Shown piece by piece: positions 22,188-29,728 of a DNA stretch of 31,979 nucleotides. How positions within the stretch are numbered: position 1 is the first letter of the stretch; every line of letters begins with the position of its first letter. Below the pieces are notes generated by a model. That model had not been told where the DNA came from, ran no database searches, and saw nothing but the letters and a program-made list of their open reading frames with translations. The position numbers and the translations under genes were made by a program. The DNA is from JAGUYA01 sp043802425 (GTDB taxonomy: Bacteria; Omnitrophota; Gorgyraeia; Gygaellales; Profunditerraquicolaceae): the NCBI GenBank assembly GCA_043802425.1, contig JAZDLA010000041.1, forward strand, positions 1-31,979, read 5' to 3'.

Positions 22188-23273
22188 ATGCATACCCTAA
22201 GAGTAAACTTAAAAAAACGTTCTTATAATATAGTCATAGGTAACGACATCGTAAACGGCCTGGGTAAATATATTTTAAAATTAAATACCGGCTGCGACGC
22301 CTATATAATTACGAATGCTTCCATAAAAAATAGGCATGGTCAAATATTAAATAGGAATCTTAAGCAGTCGGGTTTTAGCGTCAGGTTTAAGCTTATCCCG
22401 GATAGCGAGAAAAGCAAATCCATAGAAATAGCCTCTAAAATCATTAACGATATGATGCGCCATGATAAAAAGAGGCGCCTTATGATTATTGCTTTTGGAG
22501 GGGGAGTTGTCGGAGACCTGGCGGGGTTTATCGCCTCTATTTATAAACGCGGCATTCCCTATATACAGGTACCCACAACGTTACTGGCGCAGGTCGATTC
22601 CAGCATCGGAGGAAAGACGGCGGTAGATTTAACCCAGGGGAAAAATCTATTGGGGGCCTTTTATCAACCTAGGCTCGTGTTTAGCGACGTAAAATTTCTT
22701 AAAACATTGGATAGAAAACAAATACAAAACGGCCTGGCAGAAGTAATAAAATACGGCATTATAAAAGACGCCCGGCTATTTAGCTACCTAGAAGATAACT
22801 ACCGGGATATCCTTAATTTAAAAACATCTGCCTTGGAGTTTATTGTGGCGCGCGCAAGCTGGATTAAGGCCGGGCTCGTCCAGCAGGATGAAAGAGAAGA
22901 GAAGGGGATCCGTACTATTCTAAATTTCGGCCACACCATAGGCCATGCTATCGAGGCTGCGGGCGGCTATAAAAAATATGGCCATGGCCAGGCTGTAGCC
23001 CTGGGGATGCTAGCGGCTTCTGCTATAAGCAGGAAATTAGGATTAATAACTGACGCGCCGGTACAAAGAATAAAAAAACTTATAACACAAGTTGGGCTAC
23101 CCACAAAAATACGGGGGATTAATCTTTCCGGTATCATAACGGCGCATTACCGCGACAAAAAATTTATCGGGTCCGTGAATAGGTTCGTTCTTATCAAAGG
23201 CATAGGAAAGACGCAGATAAAAAGAAACATACCGCTTAAGGTAATCAAGGCAGCCATAAAAGAGGTATCTTAA
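22188..23273 (+). CDS. aroB: 3-dehydroquinate synthase
   Basis: Converts DAHP to 3-dehydroquinate, the second shikimate step, feeding the AroQ encoded at 5503. The 361 residues show FGGGVVGDLAGFIASIYKRGIPYIQVPTTLLAQVDSSIGGKTAVD, the NAD and substrate region, and the metal ligands in AEVIKYGII (Glu), NFGHTIGHAIEA (His) and YGHGQAVALGM (His). The start codon is 1 nt after the protease stop, so it belongs to the same operon. No other shikimate genes are adjacent. Confidence 0.96.
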   Translation: MHTLRVNLKKRSYNIVIGNDIVNGLGKYILKLNTGCDAYIITNASIKNRHGQILNRNLKQSGFSVRFKLIPDSEKSKSIEIASKIINDMMRHDKKRRLMIIAFGGGVVGDLAGFIASIYKRGIPYIQVPTTLLAQVDSSIGGKTAVDLTQGKNLLGAFYQPRLVFSDVKFLKTLDRKQIQNGLAEVIKYGIIKDARLFSYLEDNYRDILNLKTSALEFIVARASWIKAGLVQQDEREEKGIRTILNFGHTIGHAIEAAGGYKKYGHGQAVALGMLAASAISRKLGLITDAPVQRIKKLITQVGLPTKIRGINLSGIITAHYRDKKFIGSVNRFVLIKGIGKTQIKRNIPLKVIKAAIKEVS

Positions 23274-23298
23274 AATCAGGGCGGGTAAAGTTTGATGT

Positions 23299-23327
23299 TT
23301 GACATCTTTTAAAATATGTGCTATATT
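23299..23327 (+). promoter_or_regulatory. Strong extended -10 sigma70 promoter
   Basis: TTGACA (23299-23304), 17-bp spacer ending TGC, TATATT (23322-23327). It matches the rpsU promoter base for base in both boxes and the TGC. It drives the zinc-finger peptide, PilZ and probably following genes. Confidence 0.85.
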
Positions 23328-23374
23328 TTCAGCATAAGCCAAAAGTGACTTAAGGCATAAAAGGAAAGGAAGAG

Positions 23375-23593
23375 ATGATGACCGCTGAAGCAGCTACGCC
23401 GGAAGCAGCCAAAGAGCAACCAAAGCCGCAAGAAGAGCAGCCCAAACCCAAAGAAGAGAAACAGACTAACTGTTTGGCCTGCAATAAGCAACTTATGAAA
23501 TTAAAACGCTATTACCGTAACGGAAAATATTATTGCAGCAAGAAATGCTGGCATAAAGCAACAAAGGAACCTAAGGAAGAAGATAAAAAATGA
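23375..23593 (+). CDS. Small zinc-finger protein of unknown function
   Basis: A 72-residue acidic/basic protein. The first half is a flexible Ala/Glu/Pro/Lys stretch with repeated EEQPKP-like units. The second half has one zinc-binding module, NCLACNKQLMKLKRYYRNGKYYCSKKCW, i.e. CX2C and CX3C separated by about 17 residues, resembling treble-clef/MYM-like fingers. Start codons at 23375 and 23378 are adjacent; AAAGGAAG lies just upstream. A strong promoter precedes it and it overlaps the PilZ gene by 4 nt. It is probably a highly expressed small protein, but no function can be named. Confidence 0.7.
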   Translation: MMTAEAATPEAAKEQPKPQEEQPKPKEEKQTNCLACNKQLMKLKRYYRNGKYYCSKKCWHKATKEPKEEDKK

Positions 23594-23952
23594 TCCGGCG
23601 TATAAAAACAGAGAGAAGGCTTTACCCCAGGATAGAGCAGACGCTACCCATTAACATAATAGCAAATGGGTATGACTTCGCTACCAGCACCAAAAATGTC
23701 AGCTGTATAGGCGCTTATTGCCACCTGGATAAATATATACCGCCATTTACTAAACTGGCCATCAAGGTCACCCTGCCTATTGCCAGCGGCAACAGAAAAA
23801 AGAATGTTGACGTAGAGTGTAGCGGCGTTATCGTAAGGACAGAAGACGTAGCTAACGGCGGCTTTAACATTGCCATATTCTTCAACAGAATCAACGATAG
23901 CCAACGTAAGAAAATATCCCAATACATAAGTCAATTCCTCTCCCCACAATAA
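23590..23952 (+). CDS. PilZ-domain c-di-GMP-binding protein
   Basis: A 120-residue single PilZ domain. The c-di-GMP motifs are present: RRLYPR (RxxxR, residues 9-14) and NVSCIGAY in the place of (D/N)xSxxG. A beta-barrel follows, with AIKVTLPIAS, VECSGVIVRTE and GFNIAIFFNRIND. It would act as a second-messenger receptor, matching the HD-GYP protein encoded at 18755. The output partner is unknown. The start overlaps the zinc-finger gene (ATGA). Confidence 0.87.
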   Translation: MIRRIKTERRLYPRIEQTLPINIIANGYDFATSTKNVSCIGAYCHLDKYIPPFTKLAIKVTLPIASGNRKKNVDVECSGVIVRTEDVANGGFNIAIFFNRINDSQRKKISQYISQFLSPQ

Positions 23953-24000
23953 TCCTAAAGGCCATAAAAGGCTATTAACAAACTTTTAAATAAAGCTAAC

Positions 24001-24528
24001 GTGGGTATAATAAACAAGCATCCTCCAGTAAAACTTATTGTCGGATTCATCTTTAAAGAAGATGGAGTTCTCTACAAAGCCAGAAATTTCCTAAAAAGAA
24101 AATTCGGCGAAATAGACTACGAAAGCCAAACCCTCGCCTTTAGGCATACCGATTATTATGAAAAAGAATTCGGCAAAGACTTAAAGAAACGGCTTATCTC
24201 TTTTAAAAAACTCATTTGCCCGGAAAGCCTAGCCTCCATAAAAATTGGTACTAATAAGATTGAACAAAAATTATCCCATAAGGGATTACGTTTAATTAAT
24301 ATTGACCCCGGATATCTGGACATGGCAAAGCTAGTCCTTGCTTCTGCCAAAAATTACCGGCACCGGATATATTTAAACCAAGGTATATACGCAGAGATAA
24401 CCCTCTTCTATGAGAATGCAGGGTTTCACGCCTGGGACTGGACTTACCCGGATTACAGAACCGCTGAATATATTGCTATAATAACGCACTTAAGAGATAT
24501 ATATGCTACCCAGATTAAAGATAAATAA
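24001..24528 (+). CDS. DUF4416 family protein
   Basis: A 175-residue soluble protein of unknown function. It shows the family's closing blocks RLINIDPGYLDMAKLVLASAK, NYRHRIYLNQGIYAEITLFY and WTYPDYRTAEYIAI, and the N-terminal PPVKLIVGFIF. GTG at 24001 is the first start in frame and no ribosome binding site is obvious, so the start is less certain. Its end overlaps the M48 lipoprotein gene by 26 nt. DUF4416 is common in deep-branching anaerobes but has no described activity that I know. Confidence 0.82.
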   Translation: MGIINKHPPVKLIVGFIFKEDGVLYKARNFLKRKFGEIDYESQTLAFRHTDYYEKEFGKDLKKRLISFKKLICPESLASIKIGTNKIEQKLSHKGLRLINIDPGYLDMAKLVLASAKNYRHRIYLNQGIYAEITLFYENAGFHAWDWTYPDYRTAEYIAIITHLRDIYATQIKDK

Positions 24529-25258
24529 CTTTATCATACTTGCGGCATTGCTGCTTTTATTAAACGGCTGCACGACGGTCTATAACCCCGCAACGCAAAG
24601 AAGAGAGATTTTATTCATAGATACGCCAAGTGAAGTAGCCTTAGGCCGTGATATGGATAAGGAAGTGCAAAATAGATTCAAGGTTATCGATAACCCGCAG
24701 AAACAAAATAGGCTGGATAATATTGGTGCTAAGTTAGCTAGCGTCTCAGATAGGCAGGACCTGGCCTATCATTTTAAAATAATAGACGACAAAGAATTCA
24801 ACGCCTTTGCTATCCCGGGAGGATTCATCTATGTTAATAGCGGCCTGATGAACGCCGCCAGTGACGATGAACTGGCCTGTGTTCTAGCTCACGAAATAGG
24901 GCATATTGCCGCACGCCACAGCGTAAAGAAATTGCAAGCTGACCTCGGTTATCAAATAGTGATGAATATAGCTCTGGGTATCAGCGGCCAACAAACCATG
25001 GCCAGGGCCATGGACATTGTTTTTAATCTCACCAGCCTCGGCTACAGCCGCCAAGACGAAACCCTCGCGGATAAATTATCGGTAAGGTATGCTAAAAGAT
25101 CAGGCTATAATCCTTATGGCATGATTACTTTTTTTAGAAAATTACAGCGTGAGGCTGAAAATAAAGGACAAGGCCAAGGCCTGATTTTCTTGAGTTCCCA
25201 CCCTGCGCTTGAGGAGAGAATAAAAAACGTAGAAACAGAAATCAACCGCAATCCTTAA
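24503..25258 (+). CDS. M48-family metallopeptidase lipoprotein
   Basis: A 251-residue BepA/LoiP-like periplasmic protease. Signal peptide with lipobox LNGC (Cys23), then the zinc motif HEIGH (residues 130-134) in LACVLAHEIGHIAARHS, and a downstream Glu in YSRQDETLADKLSVRYAKRSGYNP as third ligand. SSHPALEERI is the usual C-terminal motif of the family. The protein likely takes part in outer-membrane protein quality control. There is no TPR extension as in BepA. It overlaps the upstream gene and is followed 1 nt later by the radical SAM gene. Confidence 0.9.
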   Translation: MLPRLKINNFIILAALLLLLNGCTTVYNPATQRREILFIDTPSEVALGRDMDKEVQNRFKVIDNPQKQNRLDNIGAKLASVSDRQDLAYHFKIIDDKEFNAFAIPGGFIYVNSGLMNAASDDELACVLAHEIGHIAARHSVKKLQADLGYQIVMNIALGISGQQTMARAMDIVFNLTSLGYSRQDETLADKLSVRYAKRSGYNPYGMITFFRKLQREAENKGQGQGLIFLSSHPALEERIKNVETEINRNP

Positions 25259-25259
25259 A

Positions 25260-26219
25260 ATGTACCCCGCCTATCTAGAATCTTACCGTAATGGCAAATT
25301 AGATAGGGCTATTGAAGAGGCTTTTGCGCTGCTTGCGTCTTGCTGCATTTGCCCGCGTAAATGTAAAGTAGACCGCCTAAATAACCAAAAGGGATTTTGC
25401 CGAACCGGCCTTAAAGCCAAAGTATGCAGTTTTATGCCACACCACGGTGAAGAACCCCCCATATCGGGTCACCGCGGGTCAGGGACAGTATTTTTCTCTA
25501 GCTGCAACATGGCCTGCGTCTATTGCCAGAATTACAAATTTAGCCAGTTAGACGAAGGCAGAGAGGTGGAACTTAAGGAATTAGCAGATTTTATGCTGCA
25601 ATTACAAGGAATGGACTGCCACAATATAAATTTAGTCACTCCTACCCATATTCTCCCACAGATCTTAAAAGCCCTGAAAATCGCTATAGAAAAGGGATTA
25701 AATATTCCCCTGGTATATAATACCGCTGGATATGAGTTGCCCGGAATCATAAAATTATTGGACGGCATAGTTGACATTTATCTTACGGATAGCCGCTACG
25801 CAGATAACGACATAGCGATTAAATATTCTTCTGCGCCGGATTACCCAAAATTTAACCAGGCCGCCTTAAAAGAGATGCACCGACAGGTAGGCATTGCCCG
25901 GATAGACAGCCAGGGTTTAATAAAAAACGGGGTGATTGTCAGGCACCTGGTCTTGCCCAATAATATTGCCGGAACAGATAAGATTATGCAATTTATTGCC
26001 AGCCAGCTTTCCCCGGATAGCTATATCAGCCTGATGAGCCAGTATTCTCCTTATTACAAGGCCGAGGATTCCAAAGAGCTCTCCCGGCGCGTTAGTGATC
26101 AAGAATACGAAGACGCCAAAACTATAATGGAAAAATACGGATTATATAACGGCTGGACACAGCAATCGCATGGCCTGGAAAGGTTTGCCGGGGTGAATAT
26201 AAAACCAACGCTAAAATAG
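25260..26219 (+). CDS. PflX-like radical SAM protein
   Basis: A 319-residue radical SAM enzyme of the pyruvate formate-lyase-activase-like group. The cluster motif is CNMACVYC (Cys82, Cys86, Cys89), followed by QNYKFSQ. An N-terminal set of cysteines (CCICPRKCKVDR ... GFCRTG) and HHGEEPPISGHRGSGTVFFS is typical of the PflX branch. It differs from the AmmeMemoRadiSam radical SAM form, which has a different N-terminal half. The substrate is unknown; no glycyl-radical enzyme gene is present in the window. The start has no separate ribosome binding site and relies on coupling. Confidence 0.85.
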   Translation: MYPAYLESYRNGKLDRAIEEAFALLASCCICPRKCKVDRLNNQKGFCRTGLKAKVCSFMPHHGEEPPISGHRGSGTVFFSSCNMACVYCQNYKFSQLDEGREVELKELADFMLQLQGMDCHNINLVTPTHILPQILKALKIAIEKGLNIPLVYNTAGYELPGIIKLLDGIVDIYLTDSRYADNDIAIKYSSAPDYPKFNQAALKEMHRQVGIARIDSQGLIKNGVIVRHLVLPNNIAGTDKIMQFIASQLSPDSYISLMSQYSPYYKAEDSKELSRRVSDQEYEDAKTIMEKYGLYNGWTQQSHGLERFAGVNIKPTLK

Positions 26220-26224
26220 CGAAA

Positions 26225-26707
26225 ATGAAAAAAACAAATCGTGGTAATAGGCTCTTGAGATTCTTTAAATTTATTTATCTAAAACTCTTCCGTATCCATG
26301 ATACTCCGCAACGAATAGCCTTAGGGCTGGGCCTGGGGGTTTCCCTTGGTATCCTACCCGGCACAGGGCCAATTGCCGCTATATTCCTGGCCTTACTGCT
26401 TAAGGTTAACCGCGCAGCAAGCTTATTAGGTAGCCTCATGACCAATACGTGGCTTAGTATAGCGACATTTCTCTTGTCAATCCGGATAGGTTCTAGTATA
26501 ATAGGGACAGATTGGCAGGATACCCGCAGGGGCTGGATAGATTTTTTAAAAGATTTCAGGCCTACAGATTTAGCGCGGATATCTACTCTAAAAATTATTT
26601 ACCCGGTAATAGTCGGTTATTTTATCGTGGCCCTTGGCTTAGGATTAGCAGTTTACTTAATCAGCCTGGCGATTATTATTAAATTAAGGCATGAAAATAA
26701 AAGCTGA
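26225..26707 (+). CDS. DUF2062 membrane protein
   Basis: A 160-residue inner-membrane protein with about three hydrophobic segments (about 35-60, 65-85, 128-152). The motif HDTPQRIALGLGLGVSLGILPGTGP followed by NRAASLLGSLMTNTW is the DUF2062 signature, usually seen near LPS or lipid A genes, but the function is not established. The 5' end is 5 nt from the radical SAM gene and the 3' end overlaps the NIL-domain gene by 17 nt. Confidence 0.85.
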   Translation: MKKTNRGNRLLRFFKFIYLKLFRIHDTPQRIALGLGLGVSLGILPGTGPIAAIFLALLLKVNRAASLLGSLMTNTWLSIATFLLSIRIGSSIIGTDWQDTRRGWIDFLKDFRPTDLARISTLKIIYPVIVGYFIVALGLGLAVYLISLAIIIKLRHENKS

Positions 26708-26921
26708 ATTCACATTTCCCGCTGAATTAAAAGACGAGACGATTATCTGCACCATCTGCAAGAAATTCGATATCGTCTTAAAAATATTGGAGGCGTCATT
26801 TTCTACGGATACGGGCTGGGCAATCCTGATTTTCGAAGGTAAAGAAGAAGAGGTAGAAAATGCCTTGCGCTATCTAAAAGACATGAACGTAGAGATTGAA
26901 GGGCTTGAGAAAACTGCTTAA
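26691..26921 (+). CDS. NIL-domain protein
   Basis: A 76-residue single NIL domain: FTFPAELKDETIICTICKKFDIVLKILEASF, GWAILIFEGKEEEVENALRYLKDMNVEIEGL. NIL domains are regulatory ligand-binding modules (ACT-like fold) at the end of methionine ABC-transporter ATPases, and also stand alone, often near ferredoxins. No transporter is adjacent here, so its ligand is unknown. It is the last gene before a strong terminator, closing the cluster that starts at the 23299 promoter. Confidence 0.82.
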   Translation: MKIKAEFTFPAELKDETIICTICKKFDIVLKILEASFSTDTGWAILIFEGKEEEVENALRYLKDMNVEIEGLEKTA

Positions 26922-26954
26922 AAATAAAATCTTCCTAACCTAGCTGATAAATTT

Positions 26955-26990
26955 AAAAAGGTAGCCTAAGAAAAGGGTTGCCTTTTTTTA
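26955..26990 (+). terminator. Rho-independent terminator after the NIL-domain gene
   Basis: A 12-bp stem: AAAAAGGTAGCC (26955-26966) pairs with GGTTGCCTTTTT (26976-26987) with two G-T wobbles, 9-nt loop, followed by more T. It ends the 23375-26921 operon. The A-tract on the 5' arm means it could also work on the other strand. Confidence 0.9.
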
Positions 26991-27009
26991 TACAGAAAGA
27001 TACGCATTC

Positions 27010-27774
27010 ATGCTTAAGAATACCTTTTTAAAAACCCTGGTTTTATGTATTTTTTTTGCGTTTCTTCTGCTAGCCTTAAATTTTATTTTAGTCGCAAAGG
27101 TTAGAATAGATAAGGCGCTGGGAGGTGCCTCCCAAAAAACACAGGCCAATGCACCCAGCTATATCGGAGAAAAGATAACTTACAATGTAACGCTGGGGGG
27201 ACTGCGTTTAGGAAAAGCCTATTTTTCTAGTATTGACAATGCCGAAATAAACGGCAGGGTTTTAAACGTTATGCTCTTTGAGACTAAGTTGGCGCGATTT
27301 AAGGATACGGAAAAAATTTACAGTGATCCGCAAACCTTATTGCCAATAAGGGTAGAGCGCGATATCCTGAACTGGTTTACGCGGGAAAAGATTACCGAAG
27401 ACTACGACCAGGAAAAATTCACGGTAACCATCATCAAAAATAAAGGGACAAGGCAGGAAACAATGGTTATTAAAAAGGACGGTTTTATCCATAACGCCAT
27501 ACTTTTACCCTATTATGTGCGGCGCTTGCCAGAAATCGATACCGTTAAAACTATAATCGCCAATCTCCCTACGCGCAGGCTCCATATCACATTAGCTTCC
27601 ACAGAAGACGTAAGCGTTCCTGCCGGAACCTTCCGGGCATATCATTTTACCAGTACACCCAAACAAATCGATATCTGGATCAGCGCTGATGAAAGGCGCA
27701 TACCTTTAAAGATAAAAGGAACCGGCGCCTTCGGTTACTCCATGGAGATGAAGGAATATAGTTTTAAGCCTTAA
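27010..27774 (+). CDS. DUF3108 envelope protein
   Basis: A 254-residue protein with one N-terminal hydrophobic helix (about 9-32) that acts as signal peptide or anchor. The remainder matches DUF3108: GEKITYNVTLGGLRLGKAYF, FKDTEKIYSDPQTLLPIRVERD, KITEDYDQEKFTV, AGTFRAYHFTSTPKQIDIWISADERRIPLKIK. The beta-rich fold resembles lipid-carrying periplasmic proteins, and such a role is inferred only. It is the first gene after a terminator; no clear promoter is visible in the 20-bp gap, and the ribosome binding site (AGAAAG) is weak. Confidence 0.8.
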   Translation: MLKNTFLKTLVLCIFFAFLLLALNFILVAKVRIDKALGGASQKTQANAPSYIGEKITYNVTLGGLRLGKAYFSSIDNAEINGRVLNVMLFETKLARFKDTEKIYSDPQTLLPIRVERDILNWFTREKITEDYDQEKFTVTIIKNKGTRQETMVIKKDGFIHNAILLPYYVRRLPEIDTVKTIIANLPTRRLHITLASTEDVSVPAGTFRAYHFTSTPKQIDIWISADERRIPLKIKGTGAFGYSMEMKEYSFKP

Positions 27775-27798
27775 TCCCGACACAAGAGAGGTAACCCG

Positions 27799-28068
27799 AT
27801 GCCCCCCAAGCCCGCAAAGAAAAAACGCTCCCTATATAAAAATATTATCTACGGCACATTCTTTATTGCCTGCATTTTTTACTTACTCCCTATCGTAGTT
27901 ATTACCATTAAGAACCTCTTTAAGTTGGTGCTCTTTAGCGGCTGGAGGATGGATGAGTTTGTAAAAAGCATAGAGCTTTTTTCTATCCGGCCGGTGAACG
28001 ATTTCTATAGGGAACTCTCTAGCTGGATGAAATGCCTTTTTAGAGGCGTATGTTCTCTGAACAGATAG
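27799..28068 (+). CDS. Small single-helix membrane protein, unknown
   Basis: An 89-residue protein with a Lys/Pro-rich N-terminus (PPKPAKKKRS), one membrane helix (about 17-38, GTFFIACIFYLLPIVVITI) and a cytoplasmic or periplasmic C-terminal part with two Cys residues near the end. GAGAGG lies upstream of the ATG. It sits between the DUF3108 gene and the secreted-protein gene. I recognise no family; composition, codon pattern and ribosome binding site support a real gene. Confidence 0.6.
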   Translation: MPPKPAKKKRSLYKNIIYGTFFIACIFYLLPIVVITIKNLFKLVLFSGWRMDEFVKSIELFSIRPVNDFYRELSSWMKCLFRGVCSLNR

Positions 28069-28083
28069 CCAGGAGGTGGGGGT

Positions 28084-28719
28084 ATGCGAAGAAAAGATTT
28101 GGATCAAGGTTTGGGCTTAGTATTATTGTTGAGCCTGGCATTACTAGTTACTAGTTACTCGTTACTAGTTACTGATTTATTCGCCGAAGAAGAATCCTAC
28201 ACCATCACCACCTATTATCCCTCACCCTACGGCTCGTATAATGAACTCCAGACCAATAAGTTCGCGGTAGGCGACACTAACGGGGACGGAAAGGTTACCA
28301 CCAGCGACCAACCGCCCAAAACCGGCTCGCTCTATGTAGCTGAAAGCGTGATCTATAAGCCCAAGTCAGGGGATCCGGCTACATGGAATACGACTAATGC
28401 CCGGCAAGGAGAACTGACTTATTCTTCCAGCCAGGGGGCCTTTTACGGTTTTAACGGTAGTACCTGGGTAGCGCAGGGAGGAGGGGCAACATATTTCTTG
28501 TCCTGCAACGCCTGTCCTACGGGAAGCACAGAGGTAGCTAACGCCAAAAAAGGAACAAGCTTACAGGGCGCAACTGCTACTTTTTGGGTTACTCAAGGTA
28601 CATATTCTTATAACTTCGTCTATTATACCGGCATAAATACTCAAGCGTGCTGCTCATCGGGGCCTTACGCAAGTACAACTAGTTTCCAGGAAGCATGCAT
28701 CAAAATCTGTAAGTATTAA
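28084..28719 (+). CDS. Secreted protein with TYYPSPYG motif, unknown
   Basis: A 211-residue exported protein. The signal peptide (about 1-35) has a hydrophobic core partly made of a repeated LVTSYSLLVT. The mature part begins EESYTITTYYPSPYGSYNELQ, an N-terminal signature I associate with many Omnitrophota surface or pilus-like proteins (recollection, not checked). A calcium-loop-like DTNGDGKVTTSD (about 64-75) resembles a dockerin/EF-hand half, and the C-terminus has Cys pairs (SCNAC, ACCSS, CIKIC) likely to form disulfides. AGGAGG precedes the ATG by 7 nt. A five-fold 7-bp repeat lies in the signal peptide. Confidence 0.75.
   Translation: MRRKDLDQGLGLVLLLSLALLVTSYSLLVTDLFAEEESYTITTYYPSPYGSYNELQTNKFAVGDTNGDGKVTTSDQPPKTGSLYVAESVIYKPKSGDPATWNTTNARQGELTYSSSQGAFYGFNGSTWVAQGGGATYFLSCNACPTGSTEVANAKKGTSLQGATATFWVTQGTYSYNFVYYTGINTQACCSSGPYASTTSFQEACIKICKY
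28141..28175 (+). repeat. Five tandem 7-bp repeats (TTACTAG type) in a signal-peptide coding region
   Basis: TTACTAG, TTACTAG, TTACTCG, TTACTAG, TTACTGA in a row. Because 7 is not a multiple of 3, gain or loss of a unit would shift the frame. In the present length the repeat encodes Leu-Val-Thr-Ser-Tyr-Ser-Leu and keeps the protein open. Confidence 0.9.
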
Positions 28720-28735
28720 TTTGAAAGTCCAAAAC

Positions 28736-28773
28736 AGGGTCAGAATTATTTTTGAAAAATAATCCTGGCCCCT
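28736..28773 (+). repeat. REP-like hairpin element, GGGTCAGAATTATTTTT type, copy 1
   Basis: AGGGTCAGAATTATTTTT (28736-28753), one G, then AAAAATAATCCTGGCCCCT (28755-28773), which pairs nearly throughout. It lies between the secreted-protein gene and the GGQ gene and could act as a transcription barrier. Copies with the same CAGAATTATTTTTGAAAAATAA core occur at 29235 and 29699. Confidence 0.85.
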
Positions 28774-28806
28774 ATTCTGATTCTCCCGTTTTCATAAAGA
28801 AAAGAT

Positions 28807-29226
28807 ATGGAATTTGGTATAAGTGAAGGCAAGCATAGGGAATTAAAAGAGAAGATGCAGCGGCTGGGCATCCGCGAAGATGAGCTGCGGGAGAAATTCA
28901 TCCGTTCAGGCGGCAAAGGCGGCCAAAACGTCAATAAGACCTCGACCTGCGTTTATCTAAAGCATCTTCCTACCGGCATAGAGGTGAAGTGCCAGCAAGA
29001 ACGCTACCAAGCCATAAACAGGTTTCTCGCCAGAAGGATCCTCACCAATAAAATCGAGACAATTAAACTCGGTAAGCTCTCAGAAGAAAAGAAGCGTATA
29101 GCCAAAATAAGGAAGCAGAAACGCAGGCGTTCTAAGCGGGCAAAGGAAAAGATACTCAGACTGAAGAAGGAGAGGGCAGAGAAGAAAAAAATGCGTTCAT
29201 ATCAACCCAGGATAGATATTGATTAA
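28807..29226 (+). CDS. Release-factor-like protein with GGQ motif (RF-1 domain)
   Basis: A 139-residue stand-alone RF-1 domain. The peptidyl-tRNA hydrolysis loop reads FIRSGGKGGQNVNKTSTCVYLKH, with GGQ at residues 38-40. RYQAINRFLARRIL follows, and the C-terminal 55 residues are Lys/Arg-rich (RKQKRRRSKRAKEK). There is no codon-recognition domain. It therefore belongs with the ArfB (YaeJ) type or the RF-like 'RF-H' group, which rescue stalled ribosomes or cleave peptidyl-tRNA. Length matches ArfB. It is preceded and followed by REP-like elements. Confidence 0.87.
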   Translation: MEFGISEGKHRELKEKMQRLGIREDELREKFIRSGGKGGQNVNKTSTCVYLKHLPTGIEVKCQQERYQAINRFLARRILTNKIETIKLGKLSEEKKRIAKIRKQKRRRSKRAKEKILRLKKERAEKKKMRSYQPRIDID

Positions 29227-29234
29227 CTAAAAAC

Positions 29235-29271
29235 GGGGTCAGAATTATTTTTGAAAAATAAATCCGAGGCC
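29235..29271 (+). repeat. REP-like element, copy 2
   Basis: GGGGTCAGAATTATTTTT (29235-29252), G, then AAAAATAAATCCGAGGCC, a partly decayed second arm. Only the inner part pairs well. It directly precedes the ribosome binding site of the 29290 gene. Confidence 0.75.
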
Positions 29272-29289
29272 GAAGAAGGGAAGTAGAAG

Positions 29290-29697
29290 GTGAAGTGTGT
29301 AGATTGCGTTGAACATAGAAGATGCGAGGATAGCTTTACCTCATGGATATTCTTCGCTATAGGCTTAATTTCTACCATAGCTTTACGTGTAGTGACAGTT
29401 TTATTTAATGTCAGCCCTATTTACGGGAAGATTGCCTGGTATGTAGGCGTAGGAGGGTTTTTCTTATTTTTTGTCTATAAATTTAGGATAAGCCAGGCGA
29501 GATATAAGCTGATCAGACAAAATAAGTTAGTAGATAAAATTTCACAAAAAGATCAGCTGACAGAGGAAGATTACAGGTTAATAGGTGCTGTGCTTTGCTC
29601 CCTAAGTTCCAGGAAAGAAAGGATAAATTACTTTTTTATATTTGCGTTGTCGGCAATAGCCTTGATTGCGGCTATATATTTCGACTTTATCAAGTAA
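29290..29697 (+). CDS. Membrane protein of unknown function
   Basis: A 135-residue protein with a cysteine-containing start (MKCVDCVEHRRCEDS), two hydrophobic segments (about 19-39 and 45-62) and another near the C-terminus (about 114-132). The middle is charged. The start is a GTG at 29290 with GAAGGG about 9 nt upstream. I do not recognise a family; a zinc-binding N-terminus facing the cytoplasm is possible from CX2C and the following Cys. Its stop runs into the third REP-like element. Confidence 0.6.
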   Translation: MKCVDCVEHRRCEDSFTSWIFFAIGLISTIALRVVTVLFNVSPIYGKIAWYVGVGGFFLFFVYKFRISQARYKLIRQNKLVDKISQKDQLTEEDYRLIGAVLCSLSSRKERINYFFIFALSAIALIAAIYFDFIK

Positions 29698-29698
29698 G

Positions 29699-29728
29699 CC
29701 AGAATTATTTTTGAAAAATAAACCCGAC
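29699..29728 (+). repeat. REP-like element, copy 3, overlapping a gene start
   Basis: CCAGAATTATTTTTGAAAAATAA with a shortened, decayed second arm. The TTG at 29711-29713 within the element is a candidate start codon of the DUF2007 gene, so the element may have become part of the gene. Confidence 0.65.

Noticed and set aside
23953..24000. Small hairpin AAAGGCC/GGCT after the PilZ gene as a terminator
   Set aside because: The stem is only 4-5 bp and no T-run follows.
25260..26219. Radical SAM gene as the AmmeMemoRadiSam partner of the Memo protein
   Set aside because: The N-terminal cysteine pattern and HHGEEP...SGSGTVFFS block point to the PflX branch, and it lies 20 kb away.
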